A stretch of DNA of 53,660 nucleotides from an uncultured Lachnospiraceae bacterium (lineage in GTDB: Bacteria; Bacillota; Clostridia; Lachnospirales; Lachnospiraceae): positions 1 to 53,660 of the forward strand of contig CAJTSL010000025.1 of assembly GCA_910578845.1 (NCBI GenBank), given 5' to 3'. Of the stretch, positions 1-6,248 are shown piece after piece. Below the pieces are notes generated by a model. That model had not been told where the DNA came from, ran no database searches, and saw nothing but the letters and a program-made list of their open reading frames with translations. The translations under genes and the position numbers were made by a program. The first letter of the stretch is position 1, and each line of letters opens with the position of its first letter.

Positions 1-125
1 AAGTCTGCTGCACGGTTGATCTGGTAACCGGATGAGAGCTTCTCTGTTGACTTCGCCTGTGCGCTTGTCGTAAGGCCGAGCATTCTGTTAGAGTTCATCG
101 CTGTAATGTTGTGTTGTACTACCAT
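1..125 (-). CDS. Flagellin, N-terminal fragment (cut by window start)
   Basis: The reverse strand reads from an ATG at 125 to the window edge and gives about 41 residues with the conserved flagellin D0 start (MVVQHNITAMNSNR, then STEKLSSGYQINRAA). A strong AAGGAGGA site precedes the ATG. The start region closely matches the flagellin that begins at 1887, so the two are recent paralogues. The gene has its own sigma-28 promoter (257-283) and a long structured leader (126-256). Flagellin is exported through the flagellar type III apparatus and polymerises into the filament. The central and C-terminal domains lie outside the window. Confidence 0.93.
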   Translation of the reverse strand, partial: MVVQHNITAMNSNRMLGLTTSAQAKSTEKLSSGYQINRAAD

Positions 126-149
126 AATATATTCCTCCTTGAATAGAAT

Positions 150-165
150 ACGGCTTCCCTGCCGT
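150..165 (-). promoter_or_regulatory. Leader hairpin with GGGA in the loop, candidate CsrA site (flagellin 1)
   Basis: On the minus strand ACGGC and GCCGT flank the loop AGGGAA, about a dozen bases before the AAGGAGGA Shine-Dalgarno. A GGA-loop hairpin beside a GGA-containing ribosome site is the classical arrangement of CsrA targets such as B. subtilis hag. csrA and fliW are in this window. CsrA binding is inferred. Confidence 0.55.
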
Positions 166-176
166 CTTATTTTCGC

Positions 177-219
177 GTAATGGAGCTGCTAACTCGTACG
201 CTGTCTTCAGTTCCATTAC
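177..219 (-). promoter_or_regulatory. Long stem-loop in flagellin 1 leader
   Basis: The arms GTAATGGA and TCCATTAC are exactly complementary. The interior holds the self-complementary hexamer CGTACG, which is also found in a leader hairpin loop of the second flagellin gene (1953-1974). It may shape the CsrA-responsive 5' leader. Confidence 0.5.
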
Positions 220-256
220 TTTTTGTTAAGCAGGTAGTTCATCCTACTTATAATGT

Positions 257-283
257 TTATCGGACTTTTTAAATAATACTTTA
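257..283 (-). promoter_or_regulatory. Sigma-28 promoter of flagellin 1
   Basis: The minus strand reads TAAA, 15 bases, TCCGATAA, a near-perfect match to the sigma-28 (FliA/SigD) consensus TAAA-N15-GCCGATAA. It lies about 130 bases upstream of the flagellin start. Confidence 0.9.
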
Positions 284-329
284 GTTATAAAATGCAACTT
301 GTTATAAAATGTAATTCTAAGCATCATTC

Positions 330-635
330 CTAAAAAACCTGTTGCAGCCACTTTCTGTTCTCCGTTCCGATTACCCATGCAGCTAAAGCCAACTGAAATG
401 TCGTTTCCACTTTCTTTGATAAAATTTCTGCATTATCTACCAGCTTATCTGTCTTCTGGAACAGCGTTTCTGTTTTATCTGACAGCTCGCCCGTCTTTTT
501 TGTCAGCGTTTCCGTCTTATCTGTCAGCTCGCCTGTCTTCTCCGTTAACCCATTAACTTTATCGGGCAATATTTTAATGTCTTTTTGTGTTTTCCTATGT
601 CCCTCTTTTAAATCGGAAACATCTAGGTTCATCAT
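330..635 (-). CDS. Small heptad-repeat coiled-coil protein between flagellin genes
   Basis: The product is 101 residues and I do not recognise a named family. Residues about 30-77 form back-to-back heptads of the type LTDKTET, LTKKTGE, LSDKTET, LFQKTDK with leucine at a fixed position, predicting one continuous coiled coil. The C-terminus (WVIGTENRKWLQQVF) is more hydrophobic. There is no signal peptide. Part of the repeat is also a DNA tandem repeat with a 42-base unit. The start is uncertain: the ATGATG at 635 has only a weak ribosome site. A better one (GAGGGAAG) serves a short ORF (MNRGIGLKEPCRR) just upstream in another frame, so an N-terminal frameshift is possible. It lies between two flagellin genes on the same strand, but a flagellar role is only suggested by position. 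Confidence 0.55.
   Translation of the reverse strand: MMNLDVSDLKEGHRKTQKDIKILPDKVNGLTEKTGELTDKTETLTKKTGELSDKTETLFQKTDKLVDNAEILSKKVETTFQLALAAWVIGTENRKWLQQVF
464..547 (-). repeat. Two-copy 42-base imperfect tandem repeat
   Basis: Positions 464-505 and 506-547 are near-identical 42-base units, each coding two heptads of the coiled coil. The period is a multiple of 21, so unit gain or loss keeps both reading frame and heptad phase. Confidence 0.8.
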
Positions 636-777
636 ATCCAGTCTTCCGAATTCACCTGCGCCGGCAGGGTTCTTTTAAGCCAATACCTCTATTCATCATA
701 TTTTCTTCCCTCTATCTGTTATTTTTGACAAAAAAACTGCTATTTTTACTTTTTCCGACTTTTAAATCCACATAAAA

Positions 778-815
778 ATACCGCAAAACTATCTTCCCAA
801 ATAATTTTGCGGTAT
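778..815 (-). terminator. Rho-independent terminator of flagellin 2
   Basis: The arms ATACCGCAAAA (778-788) and TTTTGCGGTAT (805-815) are exactly complementary. On the minus strand they are followed by a T-rich tract, just past the flagellin stop at 841. Confidence 0.85.
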
Positions 816-840
816 CGTATTTATTATCTTCTATTATTTA

Positions 841-1887
841 TTATCCAAGTAAGGACAATGCAAGCTGCTGTGACTGATTAGCCTGTGTCAGCATGGAAGT
901 ACCAGCCTGTTGCAAGATACTGTTGTTAGAGTATGTTACCATCTCTGTCGCAATATCCGTATCACGGATCTGTGATTCTGCTGCTGTCGTGTTCTCTGCG
1001 ATGTTATCCAAGTTGCTGATCGCATGCTCAAGCCTGTTCTGGATCGCACCAAGGTCTGAACGTTGCTGGGATACATCTTGGAGTGCGCTCTTAGCAAATG
1101 CATTAAGTGCTGCGAAGTCTGCCGCTGTTGGTGCATTCTCAGTATCTAATACACCTGCGCCACCTGATGGTGCCATACCAGCAACTGCTGCCTGTACAGC
1201 AGTATCAACAATTTTAGTCTCATCAAATCCATAGAATTTCTCAAGCATTGTTACTGCCAATGTATTCTTATTGCCTGTTCCTGCACTGTCAGGCTCATAG
1301 CCGTTTATACCTATGTCCGTGCCATTAGGATCAGTCTCCACATTGTTCGTGCCAAACTCTACACCCTTATTGATCGCATTACCAATTAATTCATTCACAT
1401 TCATATTCTTAATGGTAATCGTAACGTGCTGTCCTGCTTCTGCGCCTGTCTGAAGACCCTTATTGGCAAAAGTACCATCTAAAAGGTTCTGCTCATTAAA
1501 TGTTGTCGTACTCTGCACACGGTCAACTTCTGACATCAACTGTTTTACTTCTTGCTGGATGTAACTACGATCTGTAGAAGTCAATGTGCCGTTCTCACCT
1601 TTAACTGCGAGCTCGTTCATTCTCTGTAGCATGTCCTGTACTTCATTCAATGCGCCTTCTGCTGTCTGTACGCAAGAGATACCGTCCTGAGCATTAGCAG
1701 ATGCCTGCTTCAAGCCTCTTACCTGTCTTCTCATCTTCTCAGAAATCGCTAAACCTGCTGCATCGTCTGCCGCACGGTTGATCTTATAACCGGATGATAA
1801 CTTCTCTGTAGATTTCGCCTGCTTCTTAGTAGTAATACCAAGCATTCTGTTAGAATTCATTGCCAAAAGATTGTGCTCTATAACCAT
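841..1887 (-). CDS. Flagellin (filament subunit), short type
   Basis: This 348-residue flagellin has the conserved N-terminal D0/D1 region (NRMLG, LSSGYKINRAADDAAGL, QTAEGALNEVQDML) and C-terminal D1/D0 region (DIATEMVTYSNNSILQQAGTS, ending SLLG). A variable middle of roughly 140 residues separates them. I chose the ATG at 1887 rather than 1917 because it gives the family-standard MVIEHN start and sits correctly behind the AAGGAGGA ribosome site. It has its own sigma-28 promoter (2018-2044), structured leader and terminator (778-815), so it is a single-gene unit. An unusual cysteine lies in the D1 helix (GISCVQTAEG), where flagellins normally lack cysteine. Confidence 0.96.
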   Translation of the reverse strand: MVIEHNLLAMNSNRMLGITTKKQAKSTEKLSSGYKINRAADDAAGLAISEKMRRQVRGLKQASANAQDGISCVQTAEGALNEVQDMLQRMNELAVKGENGTLTSTDRSYIQQEVKQLMSEVDRVQSTTTFNEQNLLDGTFANKGLQTGAEAGQHVTITIKNMNVNELIGNAINKGVEFGTNNVETDPNGTDIGINGYEPDSAGTGNKNTLAVTMLEKFYGFDETKIVDTAVQAAVAGMAPSGGAGVLDTENAPTAADFAALNAFAKSALQDVSQQRSDLGAIQNRLEHAISNLDNIAENTTAAESQIRDTDIATEMVTYSNNSILQQAGTSMLTQANQSQQLALSLLG

Positions 1888-1910
1888 AATATTTTCCTCC
1901 TTGAATTTAC

Positions 1911-1926
1911 ACGGCATCCATGTCGT
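1911..1926 (-). promoter_or_regulatory. Leader hairpin with TGGA loop, candidate CsrA site (flagellin 2)
   Basis: The minus strand forms ACGACA-TGGA-TGCCGT with one mismatch in the stem, immediately upstream of the AAGGAGGA ribosome site. The GGA lies in the loop, as in verified CsrA targets. CsrA binding is inferred. Confidence 0.5.
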
Positions 1927-1952
1927 TTTCTTTTTGTTTGCAATGGTTCTTT

Positions 1953-1974
1953 AAAAGTTCGTACGCTAACTTTT
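1953..1974 (-). promoter_or_regulatory. Leader stem-loop with CGTACG loop (flagellin 2)
   Basis: The arms AAAAGTT and AACTTTT enclose an 8-base loop containing the self-complementary CGTACG, which also occurs in the flagellin 1 leader stem-loop (177-219). Confidence 0.5.
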
Positions 1975-1989
1975 CATCCATTAATTCTG

Positions 1990-2005
1990 AAGCATCTCCA
2001 TGCTT
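1990..2005 (-). promoter_or_regulatory. Leader hairpin AAGCAT-GGAG-ATGCTT, candidate CsrA site (flagellin 2)
   Basis: A perfect 6-bp stem presents GGAG in a 4-base loop near the 5' end of the predicted transcript. This is the textbook shape of a high-affinity CsrA hairpin. Together with 1911-1926 and the ribosome site it gives three GGA sites in one leader. Confidence 0.6.
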
Positions 2006-2017
2006 TACTTGTATTAT

Positions 2018-2044
2018 ATATCGGGAACTTTTAAAATTACTTTA
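2018..2044 (-). promoter_or_regulatory. Sigma-28 promoter of flagellin 2
   Basis: The minus strand reads TAAA, 15 bases, CCCGATAT, matching the sigma-28 consensus with exact spacing. It lies about 130 bases upstream of the ATG at 1887. Confidence 0.85.
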
Positions 2045-2062
2045 GTGCTTTAGAGAATTTTT

Positions 2063-2091
2063 TTGACTTTTTTAAAATTACTTCTTACAAT
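2063..2091 (+). promoter_or_regulatory. Sigma-70-type promoter of the GT11 gene
   Basis: TTGACT (2063-2068), 17 bases, TACAAT (2086-2091) lies about 85 bases before the GT11 start. It is arranged back-to-back with the flagellin 2 sigma-28 promoter. A 12-base perfect palindrome (GCAGCGCGCTGC, 2123-2134) lies downstream in the leader. Confidence 0.6.
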
Positions 2092-2175
2092 AAAGATTAA
2101 GAAGCATGTATCAGACAAGAACGCAGCGCGCTGCATATCTCTAGGAAATTAAGAACGAAAGGCATAGAAATTATT

Positions 2176-3051
2176 ATGAAAATCCAATATTTAAATGGCG
2201 GCCTTGCCAATCAGGTATTCCAGTATATTTTCGTGCGGTATGCACAGCTTGCCCACCCAGAAAACGACGACTGGGTTTTTGACGACTCTTTCTTCTATGT
2301 AAATGCTGTCCACAACGGCTATGAGCTGGAAAAGGTTTTTCATCTGCACCCAAATCTTCTCAGCCAGAACTTCGATACGGATACATGGGCGCAGTTTATT
2401 AAAAACAAACAGCAAGGCATCAGCATTCCCCAATCCTTTAAGGATCTCGGGTTCAATATAGAGATGATTTCGGAATTTGAAAATTATAAAAGCCACAATC
2501 CTTTCGACGGTATGATCCACCGCGTGCCAAGCAATGCTTATATCCCGGAAATCACTGGCTTACAAGGGGACTTCTTATATTATCATGGTTATTGGCTTCA
2601 TCCGGACTGGTTCCGTAAATACAGGGCGATTTTTCTGGAAGAGCTTGCTCTTTCGCCCATCCCTGATGGGCAAAATGCCCGCTATGCCGAAATGATCCAA
2701 AGTTCGCGCTCGGTCGCCGTCCATATCCGCCGCGGGGACTATGTGAAGCTTGGCTGGGCGACCGATGCTGCCTGTTATCTGAAGAAGACAAAGGAAATCC
2801 TCACCCTATATCCTGATGCTGTTTTCTTCATCTTCTCCGATGACATCACCTGGTGCCGTAAGAACCAAGAGGCGCTTGGCTTTCTGCTGCCATCTAAGAC
2901 TATCTATGTAGAAGGGAATGAAAAAGGCGCAAATCATATTGATCTGCACCTTATGAGCCTATGTAAGATTATGCTGCTTGGCAAAAGCGCCTTTGGCTAT
3001 CTTGGCATGCTATTGAACAAGCAACTGGAAAAATGTATTTTCCTAACCTAA
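2176..3051 (+). CDS. Glycosyltransferase family 11 (alpha-1,2-fucosyltransferase-like)
   Basis: The 291-residue product starts with the GT11 signature (LNGGLANQVFQY) and has the GDP-fucose motif HIRRGDY at residues 183-189, followed by the family's FFIFSDDITWC segment. The last conserved block is degenerate (GKSAFGYLGMLLN where an S-F-S-W-W-G pattern is usual), and the protein stops soon after it, so the C-terminus may be eroded. GT11 enzymes transfer fucose from GDP-fucose to galactose or related acceptors in the cytoplasm. It is the only plus-strand gene inside the flagellar cluster and has its own promoter (2063-2091). Position suggests flagellin or surface glycan modification, but no acceptor can be read from sequence. 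The ribosome site is weak. Confidence 0.8.
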   Translation: MKIQYLNGGLANQVFQYIFVRYAQLAHPENDDWVFDDSFFYVNAVHNGYELEKVFHLHPNLLSQNFDTDTWAQFIKNKQQGISIPQSFKDLGFNIEMISEFENYKSHNPFDGMIHRVPSNAYIPEITGLQGDFLYYHGYWLHPDWFRKYRAIFLEELALSPIPDGQNARYAEMIQSSRSVAVHIRRGDYVKLGWATDAACYLKKTKEILTLYPDAVFFIFSDDITWCRKNQEALGFLLPSKTIYVEGNEKGANHIDLHLMSLCKIMLLGKSAFGYLGMLLNKQLEKCIFLT

Positions 3052-3131
3052 ATCCGTCCACGTCCGTCTCATCGCATTCTGGCGTTCCACGACTGTGACG
3101 ATATATTAGAAAATCATTGCTGCATGCCTGA

Positions 3132-5177
3132 TCAGTTCAATAACGACAATACTGACTGCTTACTCTGGTTCGCCTGAGTCAGCATGCTTGTTCCCGCCTG
3201 CATAAGGATATTGTTGACAGAAAATTCCATTATTTCTTCCGCAATATCCGCATCCCGGAGAACAGACTCAGATGCCTGCGTATTCTCTTCTACATTCCGG
3301 TTTATATTCTCCGAATGTTCTAATCGGTTCTGATATGCTCCGAATGCCGAACGTTGTTCACTAATAATCTGTAATCCCTTTTTTACCTCGTGGATTGCAT
3401 CCCCGGCATCATCAATTGTCAGGACATTTGTATCCTTTAACCCCATTGCGATTGTACTAAGCGATTCATACTGTACTTCTATATGTTCTCCCGACTCTGT
3501 ACCGCCCTGCACATAAAACTCACAGATACCGCCCCAGACAGGTTCATCGAGATATTTCACCTTCCCAATATAAGATGCAAATGATATACTGTCCGTACTC
3601 GCGCTATGGGATTCAAAATCCAATATAGAATTTTCATTAAGCGCTTTTTGTATCCGGTCAAGAACCTGGTCTTCCGTTTCGCTTGATGAAAAAGAAAAGC
3701 TTAAAGTAAAGCTCCCAACGCTCTTAGATGATACCGAATTCCCATTGGCATCCGTATAGTTAAAAGGCGTATCCGACTCTAATTTAAAATTAATCCGGAT
3801 AGTGCCTGTCGTTCCGTCATTGCAACCGGACAAATCCCTATTCAAAAGACCGGGCGTACCATCTTTCTCGTCTCCTGTTAATGCCGACATCGCACCTGCC
3901 AATGTCCCGTCCGCAGGCTTTCCGTTCGCTACTTGCACTTTATACGGTTTGCCATGGATATCAAAATAAGTTTCGTAATGCCACCATAACCCCTCGTCTT
4001 CGGGCGCGAAGTCATTAGAAAAATAAGTTATAGATGTCGAAGATGCTTTTACATCCCCGATTCCTTTCATTGTAAAGTCAAATTGCCATCCGGTATTGCT
4101 CTTTTTCGCCTCTTCCGCATTTGCAGCGGTTGGCGGATACTTTGCCAGATTTTTGTTCTGGACAATGTCCGGTTCTAAAAAAGCGTCGTCTTTGCCATCA
4201 AAGTTATATCCGTCGCCCACATTTCCCGTTCCCATCATCGAAGCATATGCCGCCGGATAGTTCAAGACAACGTTCCCGATTGCCATATTCGTATTATTGC
4301 CTTGGACATTTTCCCAGGAGCCTGACATGCCTGCATAGGCAATTGCCCCTATTCTAGAACCATCGATACATTCTATGATATCTTCTTTCGTCGCCGTCTC
4401 TGAAGGACGAAAAGATACTCTATGTTCAAATACCGGCTTTCCATCCGCTCCAAAAAGATCAGGAAAAGCAGCCTTGTCGAAATATTTGCTCATTTCAAAA
4501 CTATAGTTATTTTCCTCAAAATCTTTCCAAGGAATTTTTTCCGTTTCGTATTTCTTCCCGTTATAGCCGGTCCAATTCACCTTGACTCCACTATCGTCCG
4601 CACTGATGCCAAAAAAACCTTGATAGCTTCCCGACGTTAAAGAATATGGATTTCCACCTGGAAACACATCATAATTAGAATTCGTTATTGTTGGCGGACT
4701 GCCAGTGTTAGGCATTGTTACCGCCTCTCTTGTCACCGAGCCTATCTGGACTTTCGCCTTCGGCTCCCAAATCCTCTGCTCATTGAAAGTCGTCGTCTCA
4801 AAGATCCGATCCATCTCTTTCTTAAGCTGCTGTATCTCACTATCTATATATTGTCTGTCCTGTTCCGTATTCGTGCCGTTAGCGGCCTTCACCGCCAATT
4901 CGTTCACACGGTGCAACATATCCTGTACTTCATTTAGGGCGCCTTCTGCGGTCTGCACATAGCCGATCCCCTCCGAAATATTATTCGCACTTTGATGGAG
5001 ACCTCGGATCTGTCTGCGCATTTTTTCGGACATAGAAAGTCCTGCCGCGTCGTCTGCCGCCCGGTTAATTTTATACCCTGATGATAATTTCTCTGTTGTT
5101 TTGGCATTTTTCTTCGTATTTGCCTTAAGCTGCCTGTCTGCGTTCATTGCCAAAAGGTTGGTCTGTACAGATAGCAT
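3132..5177 (-). CDS. Flagellin with large central domain (681 residues)
   Basis: The N-terminal about 140 residues (MLSVQTNLLAMNADRQL, LSSGYKINRAADDAAGL, QTAEGALNEVQDMLHRVNELA) and C-terminal about 90 (RDADIAEEIMEFSVNNILMQ, ending SVLSLLN) are canonical flagellin D0/D1. Between them is a variable region of about 450 residues, far longer than in the neighbouring flagellin. It is rich in Gly, Ser, Thr, Asp and aromatics and would form surface-exposed D2/D3-type domains. The gene follows fliS and the FliT-like gene on the same strand and shows no sigma-28 promoter directly upstream, so it is probably transcribed from the flaG or a nearer promoter, unlike the other flagellins. The ATG at 5177 follows AAAGAGGT. 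It may be a minor or specialised filament subunit. Confidence 0.95.
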   Translation of the reverse strand: MLSVQTNLLAMNADRQLKANTKKNAKTTEKLSSGYKINRAADDAAGLSMSEKMRRQIRGLHQSANNISEGIGYVQTAEGALNEVQDMLHRVNELAVKAANGTNTEQDRQYIDSEIQQLKKEMDRIFETTTFNEQRIWEPKAKVQIGSVTREAVTMPNTGSPPTITNSNYDVFPGGNPYSLTSGSYQGFFGISADDSGVKVNWTGYNGKKYETEKIPWKDFEENNYSFEMSKYFDKAAFPDLFGADGKPVFEHRVSFRPSETATKEDIIECIDGSRIGAIAYAGMSGSWENVQGNNTNMAIGNVVLNYPAAYASMMGTGNVGDGYNFDGKDDAFLEPDIVQNKNLAKYPPTAANAEEAKKSNTGWQFDFTMKGIGDVKASSTSITYFSNDFAPEDEGLWWHYETYFDIHGKPYKVQVANGKPADGTLAGAMSALTGDEKDGTPGLLNRDLSGCNDGTTGTIRINFKLESDTPFNYTDANGNSVSSKSVGSFTLSFSFSSSETEDQVLDRIQKALNENSILDFESHSASTDSISFASYIGKVKYLDEPVWGGICEFYVQGGTESGEHIEVQYESLSTIAMGLKDTNVLTIDDAGDAIHEVKKGLQIISEQRSAFGAYQNRLEHSENINRNVEENTQASESVLRDADIAEEIMEFSVNNILMQAGTSMLTQANQSKQSVLSLLN

Positions 5178-5191
5178 GTTTTACCTCTTTC

Positions 5192-5250
5192 TAATCCCCT
5201 ACCCCTTCTTCACACATATTAATCCCCGCATGATTTTTCAACCTAATCCC
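5192..5250 (-). repeat. Three GGGATTA motifs upstream of the large flagellin gene
   Basis: The minus strand has GGGATTA at 5250-5244, 5226-5220 and 5198-5192, spaced 24 and 28 bases, in the short gap before the flagellin start. Each contains GGGA, so these could be CsrA contacts or protein-binding sites. Function unknown. Confidence 0.45.
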
Positions 5251-5252
5251 TT

Positions 5253-5729
5253 TTACTTCTTATTATCATAAAACTGCGGTGCTACATGATTCAGATTATT
5301 CATATTGTTATAATAATTTCTCGCCACTTTTGTCTTAGAGACGCTCTGTTGGATATGCCTCTTCTCTTTCTGGAACTGCTGCTCTGCCAAAGCCTTATTA
5401 CGTGCGCTGCCTGTATTGATCGTCACGACTTTATCCGTGATCTTCTGTATCAGTTCTTTCATATAGGCAATTTCATTCCGATACTTATCCTTATGCACGG
5501 TAATGTCTTCACGGACACGCTCATAAAAGGATTCAAATCCGCTATCCAGCTTATCTAACTCCCCGATCAGCCCGCTCTGCTCATCAATGGCAGCCTCCAA
5601 GGCATCCATATCAAATTCTTCCTGCCTAAGGATCCTCTCCTGTTCATTATTCTGCCTAATGATTTCTTCTAGAACTTGTATCTTCTTCTCCAGACTCTGT
5701 ATTAAGATCTGCGCACAATTCTGTTCCAT
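5253..5729 (-). CDS. FliT/FlgN-like flagellar export chaperone (probable)
   Basis: The 158-residue protein is highly charged and all-helical in appearance (LEKKIQVLEEIIRQNNEQERIL, then IDEQSGLIGELDKLDSGF). This matches the coiled-coil organisation of FlgN/FliT-type chaperones, which keep hook-associated proteins or the cap protein unfolded for export. It begins 20 bases after fliS ends and precedes a flagellin, the usual fliT position. Primary sequence is too divergent to name it firmly. Another FlgN homologue is encoded at 15646-16164, so the FliD/FliT role is more likely here. The C-terminal tail is basic, then Asn-rich. Confidence 0.6.
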   Translation of the reverse strand: MEQNCAQILIQSLEKKIQVLEEIIRQNNEQERILRQEEFDMDALEAAIDEQSGLIGELDKLDSGFESFYERVREDITVHKDKYRNEIAYMKELIQKITDKVVTINTGSARNKALAEQQFQKEKRHIQQSVSKTKVARNYYNNMNNLNHVAPQFYDNKK

Positions 5730-5749
5730 ATTAAAACCATGCCTTTCTA

Positions 5750-6130
5750 CTAAACACCTTTATGGGCAACTTTCATAACTTCTTTCCAAGTATCACGCAT
5801 ACTTCTTAAGTGAGTGTTCACCTCTTCGAGGATTTCCTTGTCTTTGCCTACATTCGCCTCAAACAGTCTTTGCAGCAGATATACATACACCCTGTCAAAA
5901 TCTTCCCACACCGGATATTGTCTGTCCAGAGTATTCCGGAACTCCTCGAGGATCCGCTGTGTCTTCATAATATTGGCATGTGCTTTATCGGCATCATTCT
6001 GCTCGATTGCCATAATGGCTATATTACAGAACTTAATAGCGCCCTCATATAGCATCAGGGTCAGTTCTGCCGGAGATGCCGTTAAAATCTTATTCTTAGC
6101 ATATTGTGCATATGGATTCTGTGGTGCCAC
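5750..6130 (-). CDS. fliS: Flagellin-specific export chaperone FliS
   Basis: The 126-residue product has the FliS pattern: NPYAQYAKNKILTASPAELTLMLYEGAIKF at the N-terminus, followed by the helical bundle and LRSMRDTWKEV near the end. FliS binds the flagellin C-terminus in the cytoplasm and delivers it to the export gate. The start is a GTG at 6130, supported by an AAGGAGG site ten bases upstream. It lies between the fliD hairpin (6210-6241) and the FliT-like gene in the usual fliD-fliS-fliT order. Confidence 0.96.
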   Translation of the reverse strand: MAPQNPYAQYAKNKILTASPAELTLMLYEGAIKFCNIAIMAIEQNDADKAHANIMKTQRILEEFRNTLDRQYPVWEDFDRVYVYLLQRLFEANVGKDKEILEEVNTHLRSMRDTWKEVMKVAHKGV

Positions 6131-6209
6131 TGTTCTTTTTCCTCCTTTTTTCTACAAAAACCGCAAATGTTTCCTTATCTAAATCTTCTAACCCGATGAA
6201 CATCTGATA

Positions 6210-6241
6210 AATAAGAATGTCCCTGACGGGACATTCTTATT
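6210..6241 (-). terminator. Perfect 14-bp hairpin between fliD and fliS
   Basis: AATAAGAATGTCCC and GGGACATTCTTATT flank a TGAC loop just after the fliD stop. The following T-tract on the minus strand is interrupted (TTCTTATTTA), so this may be a partial terminator or a 3' stabilising hairpin that sets fliD versus fliS-flagellin levels. Confidence 0.65.
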
Positions 6242-6248
6242 ATGAGAA

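Noticed and set aside
2123..2134. GCAGCGCGCTGC palindrome as a terminator or operator
   Set aside because: It has no loop or T-tract, and a GC-rich 12-base palindrome alone is weak evidence; mentioned only with the GT11 promoter.
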